Part shown: piece after piece, positions 13,501 through 26,380 of the stretch
Layout: the number at the start of each line of letters is the position of its first letter
Numbering within the stretch: the stretch's first letter is position 1
NCBI RefSeq assembly: GCF_008831285.2
Contig: NC_045147.1
Coordinates: 22,780,981 to 22,840,980, forward strand
Reading direction: 5' to 3'
From: Nymphaea colorata
Taxonomy: Eukaryota > Streptophyta > Magnoliopsida > Nymphaeales > Nymphaeaceae
DNA length: 60,000 bases
Notes under the pieces: generated by a model
Databases searched by the model: none
Told to the model about the DNA's origin: nothing
What the model saw: only the letters and a program-made list of their open reading frames with translations
Position numbers and translations under genes: made by a program

Positions 13501-16500
13501 CGAACCTGACAAGCTAAGTAACAGAATGAGAATCATAGCTCTTATGGCTTTATCCAAACTTAATTAGATATCCAAACTTGCAACTGAAACTTCCAAAACA
13601 AAGGAGCTCAAGATTGCCACTGACCTGACAATAAGACCGATAATAGAAAAAAACAAGGGCAATAAGTGGAAGAACAAACAGAACTTTGACAAAAAGCTGC
13701 TGCATAGGGTGTCCGCCACCTCCTGTTCCTGGAAGTGATTCCTTGAGCTGTATTCGGACTTCCTAACAGCAAAACAGTAAGCAAGAGATGACATTTAAAG
13801 TTAAACTTCACTTATGCCAGAGCAACTCTAGGTTTTATCAATAAAAGAAAAGCGAGTACCTGCCAAACATCAACTGGTTTCAAGAGCCATGCAGTCCACC
13901 AATCCCACGGCTTAAGAGGGCCAAGAGTATAGTGAATAATTCTCAGTTCCCTCTCATCAACCATCCACTGAGTACAAAATACAGCATTAAGAATATCAAA
14001 GAGAGAGGTGTCCAAATATTCTATAATCCAATCATTCAAAGAACAGCAATAAAGTTTGCCACAGAAGACATGGATGCATCCATTCAAGCAGCAAAAAGTA
14101 TTTAGAACAAGCATTGGCATATCAAGAAGCCAAAAAAAAAATCTAGTCATTTCCCACATTTCACTGAGAATAGCTTTTCAATTCATAGTAAGCTAGGGAT
14201 GTTCCACAAACCCGCAAAATCTATGGCTTCCCGACCATGCACAACAAACTAAAATCTGTTAGTATTCCTTCAAGAGTGACCCCAACAGCGGGCTAGAGTT
14301 GCAGCAGTCAAGGTCACTATAGTATTGAGCAATTCTCTTGGCCTAAAGTTTGACAAAAATAATTGCACAATTTTTATTATCTCAACCTGACGAAAGAGAA
14401 AATAAAAGTTTTCTCAACATGCATGATAAAAATAAACAACCGAATAACAGAATTGAGCAATGTGATAAAAAGATGAGAAAGGACCTTATTTGCAAGCATA
14501 TACAACCCAACATCTGCATTATATAGAGTTGAAAGACGCTGCATTTCAGGTTCCCCATCTAGTGAAGCGTTCGGCTCAAAAATGTGTGCATTAGCAAAAC
14601 CAGTATAGTAGGAATTCAGGAATCCCTGGTCTCCTGTTAACACATGACAAGACTAAGAGGTGCAGCTTACAAACAATTGAATATGAGAAACAAGGAGAAG
14701 GCAATGCTGTCAAGACAACATAAATCCAGAAGAAGCCCCAACAGAATTGGGGATATTGCCAGTTGTACAGTATCTAACAATAATTCAACATTGAAACTTG
14801 TATCTAGACGCTAGTTAGACTTTCACCAGCAAGTAAACAGTAAACACTGCCAAAAGGAAAAACATATTGAAGTAGTTCCCCTGAAGGAGTTGGAAGTGAA
14901 GCGAATCAACCACAGGAAAAACATCTAGCGCTTCCATGGAAACTAAGCTACAGTGCTACACAAAGAAGAGGTGATGAATTGGCAAAGAAAAAAGGTCACT
15001 GAATGAGTAAAGAAAATAAAGGTTTTTTTAGTTTCAACAGTAAATTATATGGCCTTGATTCAAAAATCAAACATAACCATAGAGGAGCAACAACAAACGG
15101 TCATTTTCCCCAGAAAAGCTAAATTATGTTTAAGGGCAACATATCCAAGACAAAGTAAATCAAGCAAGAAGGTGAGACAATTTTATGGATTTGCATTGCA
15201 TGATTCCATGTGTAAACAAATGCAAATTAAATATCACCACAAAAGTGGAACAAGCACTCGATAGCTCTCTGCTACATTTCACAAATTCCACAAATAAATT
15301 GAACATAACTATGTACTGATAAGTTGCAAGTGGATAAGTGAAACCTCCAGTACCAAAAGCTAATAAAATAGAGAAATCAATAAGTAAAACCTCCAGTATA
15401 AGAAGGCAATGTGTTCACTTTGCTCATCATGTCCCTATAGAGAGTTTCTGAGGGCTCCACTACCAGTACACCAGAATTCAACCTCTCTGAATGCTTCAAA
15501 TTTGCACAAAATTTTCCACATCTGAAAAGATCTTCAACACTTTTGATTACAATGGTATCGGCATCAAGGTACACAACTGTAAAATTTAAAAAAAAAAAAA
15601 AACTTCTGGATAAGTACGATTGTAGCACATGGATCTACAGAAAAATTAACACCTACAAAAGCATTGAGAAGGAAGTCCAAATAAGAACAAACAAATGGAC
15701 AACATAGAAACATGAATTACCTTTCTTATACTTTGTCAAGTTGAATATTTTCAGTTTCGTGTAAACCCCCCAAAATCTTTTTGGCCTATGCACATTTGGA
15801 TTAGCCAGTAAACTTATAGGCTCAATAATCCAGCCATCAGCCTGAAAATACCAAGATTGACTAATTACAAGCAAAACCATGAACATGCCCCACAGGCCCA
15901 CACACACACAAGGAGGATCTAAACGAAAAGCAAATCAAGAGAATCTGTGACTAACTATATAACTCTCTTTCCTGCCAATGGACAGTGGTAAGTCGACCGT
16001 ACAAAAATCTCTAACCCACTAAAGTAGTTCATTCTTGCAAATAAACCAAGTTCTGCAGCTGTACAACAACCATGGCTTGTCAAATATATGCAATCGCCAA
16101 AAAACCAGCATAATAAAATAAAAAACGTATAGCAACTAAACAGAATCAAACTTTTTGCAAAACACATGTAGATTGTTTCTCAAGTTCACAGAAGTTTCAA
16201 TTTGGTTTGCTCTTAGTGCTTATATCTTTATACTTGCTTAACAATTTCCAAGTTTTCAAGGGCATATTTGCATCTACCACATGCCTCGAGCTGCCCCTGC
16301 GTGCCTGCAAAAAAAGGCACCAGAATTGATGTAATATAAACATGCTCCTACTTTTCAGATGCATTTGGGGGTAAGAGGAGAGAAACACAAATTTATTTCA
16401 CTGGGCCCCACCATGAGTTCAAACCACGGCTGGAGAAATCAATAGTCGACACAGATTTACTGTTTAACTAGAGAAACGGTGACCTCTTCTGTAGATATTC

Positions 16501-17191
16501 ATTATAGTTTCTATATTTAGGAAGATAGAGTGCACCAAACTCTATCGAACTAAAAATAGATATATTAGAAAGACTGTCATAGTATCGTGTTTTCATCTTC
16601 TTCTCCAACCGAAACTGTGGATGCAAGTAACGAAATAGAAACTTGAAGGCTGTTGCATAACTAAGTAGCGCACTTGTTCACTTGTCGCCATACTTCCTTC
16701 CAAAGCAACTAAAGATTCTCTATTAATCGCAGTAATTATTAACTTCCAAAGCAAATACCATATGTGAAACAAGAAACAGAGGCACGGTTCTTCTCCTTCA
16801 GAGAAAGATAAACCAGACAATTGCCTAGTAAAGGCGTCAGGCAGACCAAAAGGACAACAGGAATTCAAGGAGGAGACAGAGCAAGAGGAAACGATCAATT
16901 TCATTTCTTCGACGTATTCCGGAACTCGTAAAAAACGGAGAGGATGAACCCTACCCTGAGGAGCTCCTTCGCGTAATCGGATACGCCGTCAGAGACGAGC
17001 ACAACCATGTCCTTCGTTGCCCCCGTGTCACGGATGGACTTCCCGAGGACGCGAACGCCCAGCACGAACTCGTCACCGTACAGGAGAGTAACGTAGGCCT
17101 CTTCGGATTGCGGATTCCGCGCAGAAGATCCCGATCGGAGGAAGAGAAAGAAAACCACCAGGAGAGCGAGAGGGCGGGCGATCGTTTCCAT
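10512..17191 (-). CDS. IPUT1: GT8 inositol phosphorylceramide glucuronosyltransferase (IPUT1/PGSIP6-like)
   Basis: Ten exons join in phase: 17191-16955, 15841-15721, 15576-15391, 14633-14485, 13967-13860, 13762-13625, 13505-13365, 12853-12568, 12472-12349 and 10632-10512. The product has 536 residues, close to the length I recall for Arabidopsis IPUT1. It opens with a signal-anchor (about 6-21), then the GT8 domain with EAYVTLLYGDEFVLGVRVLG, the metal-binding DAD of YLDADT (Asp124 and Asp126), HSERLNSGV and TGGDQGFLNSYY. The motif HYTLGPLKPWDWW lies in exon 5. The C-terminal half has about five to six hydrophobic spans and the plant-typical VPRQVMPWTG and FMTYASEHLA. Arabidopsis IPUT1 adds glucuronic acid to inositol phosphorylceramide in the Golgi, the first glycosylation step of GIPC sphingolipids; I infer the same job here. 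The last residues, after TYASEHLA, differ from the Arabidopsis tail as I remember it. Confidence 0.93.
12863..13168 (-). repeat. two tandem decayed copies of IPUT1-like exon 8
   Basis: Two copies of about 140 bp (roughly 12863-13018 and 13022-13168) lie in the intron directly before exon 8. Each has a TTTTACAG acceptor, the start of exon 8 (TTCTCAA), then the later part encoding a version of QVMPW and SYEWTF. The middle of the exon, which encodes the membrane span SFLGSISIFVCFG, is missing. The copy next to exon 8 still reads in frame as FSISTPLVPWQVMPW. The farther copy reaches a stop after about 36 codons. Neither has the exon 8 donor, so they are unlikely to be used as full exons. Confidence 0.85.
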
Positions 17192-20100
17192 CTCTCCCGT
17201 TCCCGGCGGCCCCTAGATCGGAGAGACAAGCGGCGAGGAAGATCGATCTCTTCAGTTCATTCCTGCCGGAGAAAATTCACCAGAAATGCCGATTTTCATT
17301 TCTGGTGATGAAGCCCTAACAGTGGAAAGCCAAACGGTATTCTGATTCCCGGACGAAGTCGCTCTGCGTCTTCGTACCTCGGCGACGGCGGGTGGAGGAG
17401 TGAGCGGAACCAGTGGACCGGAATGATAGGAACCGAACCGTTCGACCTCTTCGCATTTCTAAAATGCAAGCGGGGTTTGGATCTACGCTCTATACCGAAG
17501 CCAAACGAGAAGAATGGGATGCGATCTGGTCGAACGTGTAGGATCTGATAGATAATTTCGTAGACCCGAACCGAACCGATCTGGTCGAACGTGCAGGATC
17601 ATATTTACCAACATTTTTAATTTTATCAAACTAGGCTTGTAAACTGTTCGGATTTTAGTGTGATTCTGCTTTGCCAAACTCGACTAAATGGCCTTCAAGC
17701 GTAGATTTGAAATTCATTTTTCTTAAACCAAATTCAGATCCGACAGTTGGGTTGGCTCTTTGTTAGGTCCCAGTCAGATATGAGATTCATATTCAAAATC
17801 CATTATCAAATCTTGATACAATTAGTAATGAAAATGTTGAAAACTTTTATACCAGACTTGGTAACAGGATTCAAGGTCACACGGATGATCAGATATATTG
17901 GATCCACTACATCCAACGCCCCTTTATGGTTAGTAATCAGATCCAGAACGGAAAATATGACCAAACTTTCATTCCAGATCCAATCGTGAATCTCAACCAG
18001 GTATCCACAGTGAAATCTGGATCATAAATCCTACGTGACATTGACAAGGCTGCAGATATTAGAAACAAAAGATCGAATACTCATAATCTTCTATGCTTTT
18101 ATTACATAATTATAATACATAATTTCGTAACGTGTAAATAATTTTTCCCGTTGAATAACGTTCACGATACGAGTCTGTATGAGGATATAAACGGATTGTA
18201 TATAACCAATTATCGAATCCGATTTTCCATCCGCTTAGCCGGATATCGAAAAGAAATTAGACCTGGCTACTAATCGGATTTGGATTTGAAATGCAATTTG
18301 ATAACCGAATCTAAAGCCGAGTCTGGTACCGATTTGGATTCAACAAATACGTGACCCGATTACATGTCAACATGGAATAGTCAAATTTGACTTCAATTTT
18401 GAAAAGTATGGTCCATCTTTGGGAGATCATTGAAGATTTGAGGTCATTTCAAATACGTTCAACGAAGAACGTTTGACCTTCCCTTGCAAGTATGGAGTTC
18501 GAGGCAAAATTTGATACGAACTCTGAAAAGTCCGGGACACATTCCAAACGTCAACATTCTTGCTTGGTAGGTAAGTTTCTTTTTAAATTTGACTTTGGTT
18601 TTCCGTTTCCCCAAGGAAACTATAAGTATACTGTCTACGGATTTCTAAACTTAAATTTTTATTTTTTGGCGTTAATTATAGCAGCATGAACGTGATTTTG
18701 AGGGTTCAAAGCTTACAATAATCCACTTTAGATACTTTTCAATTGGATGTAAACGAAAATTTCTCGGATTCTAACCACTACAAAATTTTGCTTTTAAGTT
18801 AATAGGAACCCATTAATGATGATTTTGGGGTTTTAAAGTACGGAATACACATCTAGATGGTCACAACTTTGGAAAGAAAGTTGAAATTGAATAATTTTGG
18901 TGTGAAAGTACTCTTTTGGTTTTCCTATTTCCTTATATCAAAGTAGAAGTGCATAACATATAACTCACTTCCAGACTTCCAGTAGAAAGTTCAGTCTTAT
19001 ATTGAAGATTATGGGAAGTTATAAATACGATAGATGGGCTTAATGATCAGTTGTTCTGATTTCTAAATTTTTTAGGGTAGAAATCTATTTTCTTATTTCC
19101 TAAGAGTGACAATATTTTTCATCCTAAAGAGTTGTTATAGAAAAGTACAAGTAGGCACCTATTTCACAGTTACATTTGTTTTTTAATCTCCAGATGCTGC
19201 TTGGCAGTTCTTAGCTATGTTGAGCCTATGAGGATATCCCTAAAATGAGGGGCTGTTTTTTAGATCATAAAAGAGGGTAAAAAGATCCACCTAAAATCAA
19301 GTTATTTTGTTGCTAAAAACAAGTTGAAGATGGATGTGTAAAATCCCTAGCCAATGATAATGCATCAAAGGCCACTTTTGTACTAACAAAGAGTAATTAA
19401 TATACAATCCCTCAGCATGCAAGTATTGGGTTGTAATTAAAACAATTTAAGATCAGGTCATTTATTAATCAAGTTGTAGGGTTAAAAGGAGGAGACTCTA
19501 CGGCAGAAGAAGCACATTTTTTGCCTTTGCTCCAAAAGTCTAGGGTTGTATTGGTGCTAGGTGTCAACCCAATGTACGTCAACTAGTACTCTTACACAAT
19601 TGGTACAAATGTGTAGCAATTTACAAGATTCAAACTAATAACACAAGATTTCTCGGGCACCAACATGGCTAGCAATGCTACGGCCTATTGTGAACACAAT
19701 TTAGGTAGCGAATTAAAAGAAAATGAATGTTGAGCATGGTTTTGTTATATCAGCAAAACTAGAGCTTGTTTTTACAGTGAAACAAATGTTGCTACATTCA
19801 AGAAGTGGTAAATGGCAAAATGCTAGTTCTCCGTGGACTACACAAATTTTGAGATGCTCTACCTTTGAAAATGGGAATGATAAGCTTGTGCGGGCCAATA
19901 ATGAAGCAAATACGATGAAGAGATAAGAAATGTACAGTCAAAATCAAAATTTCATTTCTTGCAGAAGATTGGCGAAAGGTGGCCTGGCATAACGGTGTTG
20001 TGTCCCTATCAAAATTTAGAAACTTTAATTCGGTCTCCCTCATGAAAAATTTCTGACTCCACCCCTAGTTTGAAGATACTGTTAGCAGTGTTTGATTGCC

Positions 20101-20900
20101 TATGATGTAAGATCCGAGGCATAGGATTTCATATGAGCGGTAATTCAAAATAAACAAGGGAAGTGCTTAGAGAAAGGGGATGATGCCTTGAGCAAAACTT
20201 CCATGCCTATGCCATTCTCTGCAATGTCAAAGAACTCTACTGGCGTCTCGCTATATAGTGGCAAGAACCTGCTAGATATACAGTGACGATTCTGCTTATT
20301 TGTGCTGCTAATGCCAGCAATGCCAGGAACGAGAACCTATTTTTCGAGGAGACGCTTATGCCTAAGAAGGTCGTTCGGACGATCGTGCACCATCCTGAAA
20401 GACACCGGCAGCGCCCCTTGCCAGCATGGAGGCCAACAGCGAGCTAAGTGCAGATGCTCAGGCAATTTGAACATCTGTCGGATTCAGTTCAAAATTTGGA
20501 TTTGGATTCCAATTCCGATGTAGATGTGAAAATCTGATTTAGATTGGATCCACTTCAATAAAAAATTAAGATTTTTTTGGGTATGTGTGGGCAAATGCCC
20601 ACACCTGTCTCAACCCCAGTTGCATAGTTCACCTCTTCCCTTTATTTATTTATTTTTTTGAACAAAATCTATCTCCCAGCAGCCTTGATTCGGAAAGGGG
20701 ACTCTTTGTACTAAAACGTCATTATTCAACTGAAGGAGATTCCAAAAGAAAAAAACTACTGATTGGCTTCAAAAGAACGGTCAACATAATTTTTCAATTG
20801 AGATCAATAGAAAAAATTACAAAAAAACTCCCATCATTTGAGCAAAATGACAAATCAACGCTTCCCTTTTAACAGTTGACAATTTGGCTGTTAACGTTTG
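17192..20900. other. gene-poor AT-rich region with repeat debris
   Basis: The first 200 bp are the flank of the IPUT1-like gene. Near 17510-17600 a roughly 23-bp phrase containing GGTCGAACGTG occurs twice about 70 bp apart. Phrases rich in GGATTTGGATTTG and ACCGAATC (18180-18350, 20460-20560) resemble old plant repeats that recur near 28510-28700, 39000-39300 and 40480-40830. No open frame here has the composition or motifs of a gene I recognise. Confidence 0.4.
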
Positions 20901-20934
20901 AGAGAATTTCTTAGAAAGCCATCAACACAACAAC

Positions 20935-21450
20935 GTTGCGTCTTGCTTTAAAGTTTAAAGTTTAGGCGACTGACATCTCCACCATCCACAATAAAGGGGT
21001 ATAGGTAAGCAACAGAGCTCCCTCCACGGCTATGGCGTTGAATCCTTAATGGAGCCCGTTATGGGCACAACTGACCCAAGCAGTTGCAGTTTTTATTGGA
21101 CGGTGCACCAAAAACAGCCACAGACGCGCGCTTTTTCTGAACGATCAGGTCTTTTTCTTTAAAAAAGAAACTGAAAATTTCTTTTACAAACTGCTCCCCA
21201 TCTTTTTCATGTTTAAAAAAGCTATCGAGTTGGGCCATGCAGATTTCTTCCTTGCTAGTAAAGCTTCGCTCTTGCCAGTAACTTCAAGCTTGGTTAAATT
21301 CAAGTTTGGTTAAAAGTGTAGCAGGCCCTGAACGGCCCGCAGTAAAGAAATCATGTGAAAGAAGTCGAAGTCGATTACTGTTCCGGGGCAAAGAATGTCG
21401 ACAACTGTTCAAATTCACATGGTGGCTTCTCCAACCTATGGGTTTGATCG
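20935..21450. repeat. dispersed repeat, copy A
   Basis: This segment is a diverged direct copy of 23590-24420. Shared phrases, in the same order, are TTTAGGCGACTGAC / CTTAGGCGACTGAC, CGTTATGGGCAC, AAACTGAAAATTTCTTTT, CTCTTGCCAGTAACTT and GTAAAGAAATCATGTGAAAG / GTGAAGAAATCGTATGAAAG. On the minus strand both copies can be read as LLS-DFFTA-RS-PA-LLTKL (dashes mark differing residues). Whether that peptide was ever coding is unknown. Confidence 0.75.
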
Positions 21451-22547
21451 TTTTTCCTTCTTTGGCCGTTGCTTTTCTTAATAAGCTTCTCGATCGCATT
21501 AAAATATAAGTACTAGCCTTAGCCTGTGTGCATGATGACACCTGCCTCTAAAAATGGGTCAGAAGTCTTCATGTGGACAGGGATGAGTGCATCTCCGTGC
21601 ATATAACCATCTCTGGCTCGCATTGGCCTTCCTTCACCATGATTTTCATTTCTTAATCTCCTAATGAACAAAACTAATGACTATATGATAGGGAGTATTT
21701 CCAACCCATATATATATATATGGACTAATTTTTCCTTCTGAAGTCTAGCTTCCACCACTAAATTAATGCCTCTCGACTGTTGGAGATTTTTATCAAACTT
21801 AGAAGCAATGAATCTTCATCTATGTGTGTGTATATATATATATATTTCCATGTCATTCTAATAAATAAAACTCGATTTTTTTTTACCAAGGACGTAGAGT
21901 AATAAACCCCTAGCAAGTATTGATTGTGCTTAATTAAACAATTGAGATCAGGTTATTCCCTAATTGAGCGGACTAGCAAAATAAATTATACATACAATTC
22001 AATCAGAATGTGCTTGTGTCTCCTCTTGAATCTGATGGATCTTAAATAAGGTAACTATGTAGTTTCTTCAAATAAATTAACTGAGTATTAAGCTACTATT
22101 TAAATGGAATAGTAACAAATTGTTCTTCTAATTTATCTCAAAGATATAGGTAGATTCATGCAACATTACATTATAGTATCTTATGAATATGCTCATTACA
22201 GTATTTTATGAATATGCTCAAAAGATAATCTACCTCAAAGATATGGGTAGATTCATGAAACACGATACTATAGTATTTCATGAATCTATTATAATCTTTT
22301 AAGCACATTTATAAATCGGCTTTTTTACTATTCCACTTTGCAAATATCCCATATCACCGATGGCTCACCTTTATAATAAATGAACAAAACCTTAGAGTTA
22401 CTGTATTATTAATGGTGCAAGTACACTGGCAATCAAATAAAACCCTTGGATACCTCGACCAGTACTTTAGTTGAAATAAGCAGTCACCTATTCATCTGGT
22501 CAACCTATTCAAATATAATTTTTTTGCATACACATGTTCAAGTTTCT

Positions 22548-22671
22548 GTGATATAACAGAAACGTGCTTAAGTTTATTTTTTTTTTTTCAATTTAAGGCC
22601 TGTTGCTGCTGATGTAACTTAGGTAGTCAATTAAAAGAAAGTGAGCCTTAAGCATGTTTCTGTTATATCAC
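22548..22671. repeat. 25-bp inverted repeat around a 74-bp spacer
   Basis: The arms are 22548-22572 and 22647-22671; they pair at 24 of 25 positions and contain TGTTATATCAC. A similar right arm with its flank (TTAGGTAG..AATTAAAAGAAA) occurs at about 19703-19760, so this belongs to a dispersed repeat. It could be the end of a small transposon, but I cannot define termini. Confidence 0.65.
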
Positions 22672-23589
22672 CAAATCTTAAGTGCGTTTTTATAAAATTT
22701 TCATGCAAAAAAAAAGTTCAATTTGGTGCTCTGAATGCATCATGTTTACATCACAGTAACATAAAAACAATGGCACATTAAGTCTTTTTTTTTTTTTTCC
22801 TTCTCTAGATGGGTAAGTGGGTAAGTGAAAGTTGGCTAGGTTTCACTAGTTTTTGCATCTCAATTATCTAAATCTTGACCTCTTTCATTTTAGGGCCACC
22901 ACGAACCACCACCCTATTATAAACTATAGCTAACGATAATTTACTATTGAATGTTTTTTAATAATAAAATAATTTTTAAATTTTAATCATCCAACAACAT
23001 CCAACTTAGAGAACTCTCTCATCTACCTATATTCTAACTATATCCTCGTTCTTTTAAAAGTTTAGTGATGACTTCTCGTCCATTCAAAATTCAGATGCCT
23101 CTTCGTAATTTTATCAAATCCCTAAAGATTTTTTTTTAATTTCCAATCATACTTTTTGAGCTTACAAATTTTAGAAAGGGACCAACTTTTGTAAATATTC
23201 TAATAAAGTGGTCTCATTTTTCATGAAACTTATCAAGCGCAGGCCTAGAGTGAATTTTTTATTAATAATATAAACAAGAAACATTAGCTCCAACCTTTCC
23301 TATCATTAAACTACATTCTTATCGTCTGTCAGGTTAATGGAAGTGTGCTCTAAACCCTCTTGTTACGTTTTTATAAAACAGTATAGCACTTTTACCGTGA
23401 AAATTACAAAAAAAACTTATCCTTAATTTTTAAAATTTTTGGCGAAAAGTAGGCCTATAAAAAAAATCATGCGAAGAAAGTAATAATTGTTTAATGAGTC
23501 TCAATAGTTATTTTATTTTTTTCAATTGTTCATCATGCGTAGTTTAAATTAAAAAAAAAAAAAACAAAAAGGAAAAACACTCCTGAGGT

Positions 23590-24420
23590 TAGCAATATGG
23601 CTTCCTCCTTTGAAGCTTAGGCGACTGACTCACCACCCTCTCGAATAAATGGGTAGGCAGCAGAGGAGGCATCGCCATGGACCCTGTAGCAGAGCTCCAT
23701 CCATGGCCATGGCTATAAATGGGTAAAGAACAGAGCTAGCTCCAGGCATGGCCATGCACCCAGCAGCAGAGCTTCTCCATGGCTATGGCTAATTGGCTAA
23801 AAATTGGTAACCGACAGCTAGAGCTCCATGCATGGCCATGGACCCTGCAGCAGAGCTCCATCCATGGCTTCGACTAATTGGCTAAAATGGGTAACCAACA
23901 GCTAGAGCTGCAGGCATGGCCATGGACCCTGCAGCAGAGCTCCATCCATTGCTGTGGCTAATTGGCTAAAAATGGGTAACCAACAGATCGATCTCCAGGC
24001 ATGGCCACGGCGCTCTGTCCATGGCTATGGTTATGGGGTTGCTACAGGCGGTTGAAGCCTTTAATGGCGTCCGTTATGGGCACTTCTGACCTGAACAATT
24101 GCACTTTTTATTGGAACACTTATGCAGGACGGCCACAGACACGCTTTTTTCTGAACGAGATTCTTTTGCTTTAAAAGAAACTGAAAATTTCTTTTCAGCA
24201 GCTCCATCTTTCTTTATCTTTAGTTCAAAAGAGTCATGGGCTTTCGGATTTCTCGATGCGAATTTCCTCTTTGCTAACAACTGTCGAGTAAAGCTTTTGC
24301 TCTTGCCAGTAACTTGAAGTTTGGTCAGAAGCATAGCAGGCGCTGAGCGACTTGCAGTGAAGAAATCGTATGAAAGAAGCCAACAACTGTTCAACTTCAC
24401 ATGCTCCCATCTTTAACCTG
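23590..24420. repeat. dispersed repeat, copy B, with internal tandem expansion
   Basis: This is the partner of 20935-21450. The outer parts match copy A. Between them copy B carries a tandem array (about 23680-24040) where copy A has only one AGCAACAGAGCTCC unit. A minus-strand open frame of 108 codons (24074-24400) covers the conserved LLS-DFFTA-RS peptide; I do not recognise it. Confidence 0.75.
23680..24040. repeat. tandem repeat, about four units of 76-84 bp
   Basis: Units begin at about 23688, 23764, 23848, 23932 and a partial one near 24009. Each contains GCAGAGCTCCATCCATGG or a close variant, GGCTAATTGGCTAAAA, GGGTAACCAACAG and GGCATGGCCATGGACCC. The units are rich in CATGG palindromes. 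Confidence 0.85.
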
Positions 24421-25327
24421 AAGCTTTTCTCGCTCTATTTCTTTGACCGTGAAGAAATAGGAGACATCTCCGTTTCAGAGTCACCAGCCTCATCATCCTT
24501 GGCTTCTCTTGGCACCCTTAGAGATCTAAAAATTTCAATGTAAACGGGGACACGTATACAGGAATTAATTTGAGGACACGCACGGCATATTTATATTTAT
24601 ATTTATATAAAGATTTTGACAAGTCAAGTAATAAATTGTTCAGCTACCGTGTGAGAAATTTGCAGCAAAATCATAAAGAGGAATGATGAGTTTTCTGTTA
24701 CTTATTGTAACATATGAGTGCCGTTTAAGTCATGGGTGCCAGTTCAAAAGAGAGAGAGAGAGAAAGACGACAAAGATTGAAACATAATTATAAGAAAGGT
24801 GACGATTTGAAGTCTTAAAAAAAAAAAAAAAAAAAACTCTTCTTAACAAGGTTTTCTTAAAATATGTTCTAGTTGATCTTAATATTTTAGTTACTTGAAA
24901 GATACATATGACTTAATAATGCATCTGAAAGTGCGAGCACACGCATTTTGCAAGGCACAAACACCATAACTATGTTAGGTTGCAGCTGTTCACCAAAACA
25001 CGCAACGTGTTCCTCCCCAGTAATGTACATAAAAGCAAAAACTGGTTCACCAAATCCCGCCTAATTTTCAATGGAGCAGAAAAAAAAACATGTTCAAATG
25101 GAAAATTTTATTTAACTTCTAATGTTAATCTTGGATGAGCAAAAGACGAATTTAATTATAGAGAGTCGAAGCCTCTTTCTTTCCTGGCGCGATTTTGACA
25201 GGATGAGAAGCGTGGCTGTGAAGGCGGCAACGTGTCGGGTGCAATGGCTGGTTACTGACGGCCGGCAGCAGGACAGCAGGTGGACACTGGACAGCCGTTG
25301 CCGCTGCCATCTCGCTGGCGATGAAGG

Positions 25328-25362
25328 CAGAAGAAGAAGAAGAAGAAGAAGAAGAAGAAGGA
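25328..25362. repeat. GAA trinucleotide microsatellite
   Basis: About eleven GAA units sit in a locally GC-rich stretch (25190-25490) inside AT-rich DNA. Open frames exist on both strands there, but their poly-Arg or poly-Leu tracts come from the microsatellite and no family motif is seen. Confidence 0.85.
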
Positions 25363-26210
25363 AATGGAAGGTGGACGGTTGGGCAGTGAGCACATTTAAC
25401 GAGGTGCGTGGTATCAGAAACGGGGTGGTGGACAAGGCACGACACCCGACCAACCCGCTCCCCCCCTTCAATGACTCCGCCATGTGAGCCCTTCACTTTA
25501 CGCAACAAAAGCGGCTCATGCATGAATGGGAGGAAGGGAGATATTAAAAGTGGTATATAATCACCGAAATATGACAACTCAATCTTTTATAAATTTATTA
25601 CCACCCACGGCGTTCAGCATGATTCATTAATGAGGCTTCAACCATAACGTAGTTTAACAGAAGCAATACAGTTTGTATATTTACATAGCGATAAAATAAA
25701 TGGTACCTCTCCAAGTTTAAGAGTTTGAGGTAGGTTTAAGTACTTGTAGTTGTCTGAAGTAGCGTAGCAGCAACATGGGGGTGGTGGTAAGGCAGCTCAC
25801 AGGAGAAATTTTTTTTATGGGGTAGTGCTGTAGAAATTGTAATTTTTTAAGGGGCACAACATATATAAATAAGTAAGTAATTATAAAAAATTTGCTGTCA
25901 TCGACGGTTGCCCACACCTGCCTATAAGTAGCTCGGCTACTGCTCACATTCAATAAGTTTGAGGTTGGAATAATGTGGTTGTTGTTATGCTTTGGTATGT
26001 TATTTTTGTGGACTGCATGGCATTTGCTACATAAGAGTTTGAAGGATGTACCGTCCATTCACTTGGGAAAAAAAAAAACAAAACTTTAAAAGAACAAAGA
26101 TATAGCCTTAAAGAAATTTATGTATGAACTTCACTTAAAAGAAAATTTTCTTTTTATAAAAGAAAATTTTCCGTCTCCCCCCACTTACCTACTTGAATCA
26201 AGTCTACAAC

Positions 26211-26380
26211 TAAACGGTACCTACAAATGGTCCACACCATTTATAAGTGAAACTCAGTATCAGATCCGGTCTAAACGGTACCTACAAATGGTCCACACCA
26301 TTTATAAGTGAAACTCAGTATCAGATCCGGTCTAATGGTCCACACCATTTATAAGTGAAACTCAGTATCAGATCCGGTCT
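26211..26380. repeat. 61-bp tandem repeat, 2.8 copies
   Basis: Copies at 26211-26271 and 26272-26332 appear identical. A third, 26333-26380, lacks the first part. Each ends in CAGTATCAGATCCGGTC. The lack of visible divergence suggests a recent duplication. Confidence 0.95.

Noticed and set aside
16197-16388. Open frame after a good acceptor in intron 1 of the IPUT1-like gene
   Set aside because: Exon 1 joins directly to exon 2 with the conserved LLR-ADGW sequence. This stretch has no GT8 similarity and ends in a stop.
20286-20460. Stretch reading ETLMPKKVVRTIVHHPE, faintly like a copia gag (UBN2) segment
   Set aside because: The similarity is short and from memory. No neighbouring gag, protease, integrase or LTR sequence was found.
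25112-25577. Overlapping open frames of 120-140 codons on both strands
   Set aside because: They are held open by a GAA microsatellite and locally higher GC. The proteins are dominated by poly-Arg or poly-Leu, with no motif and no splice context.
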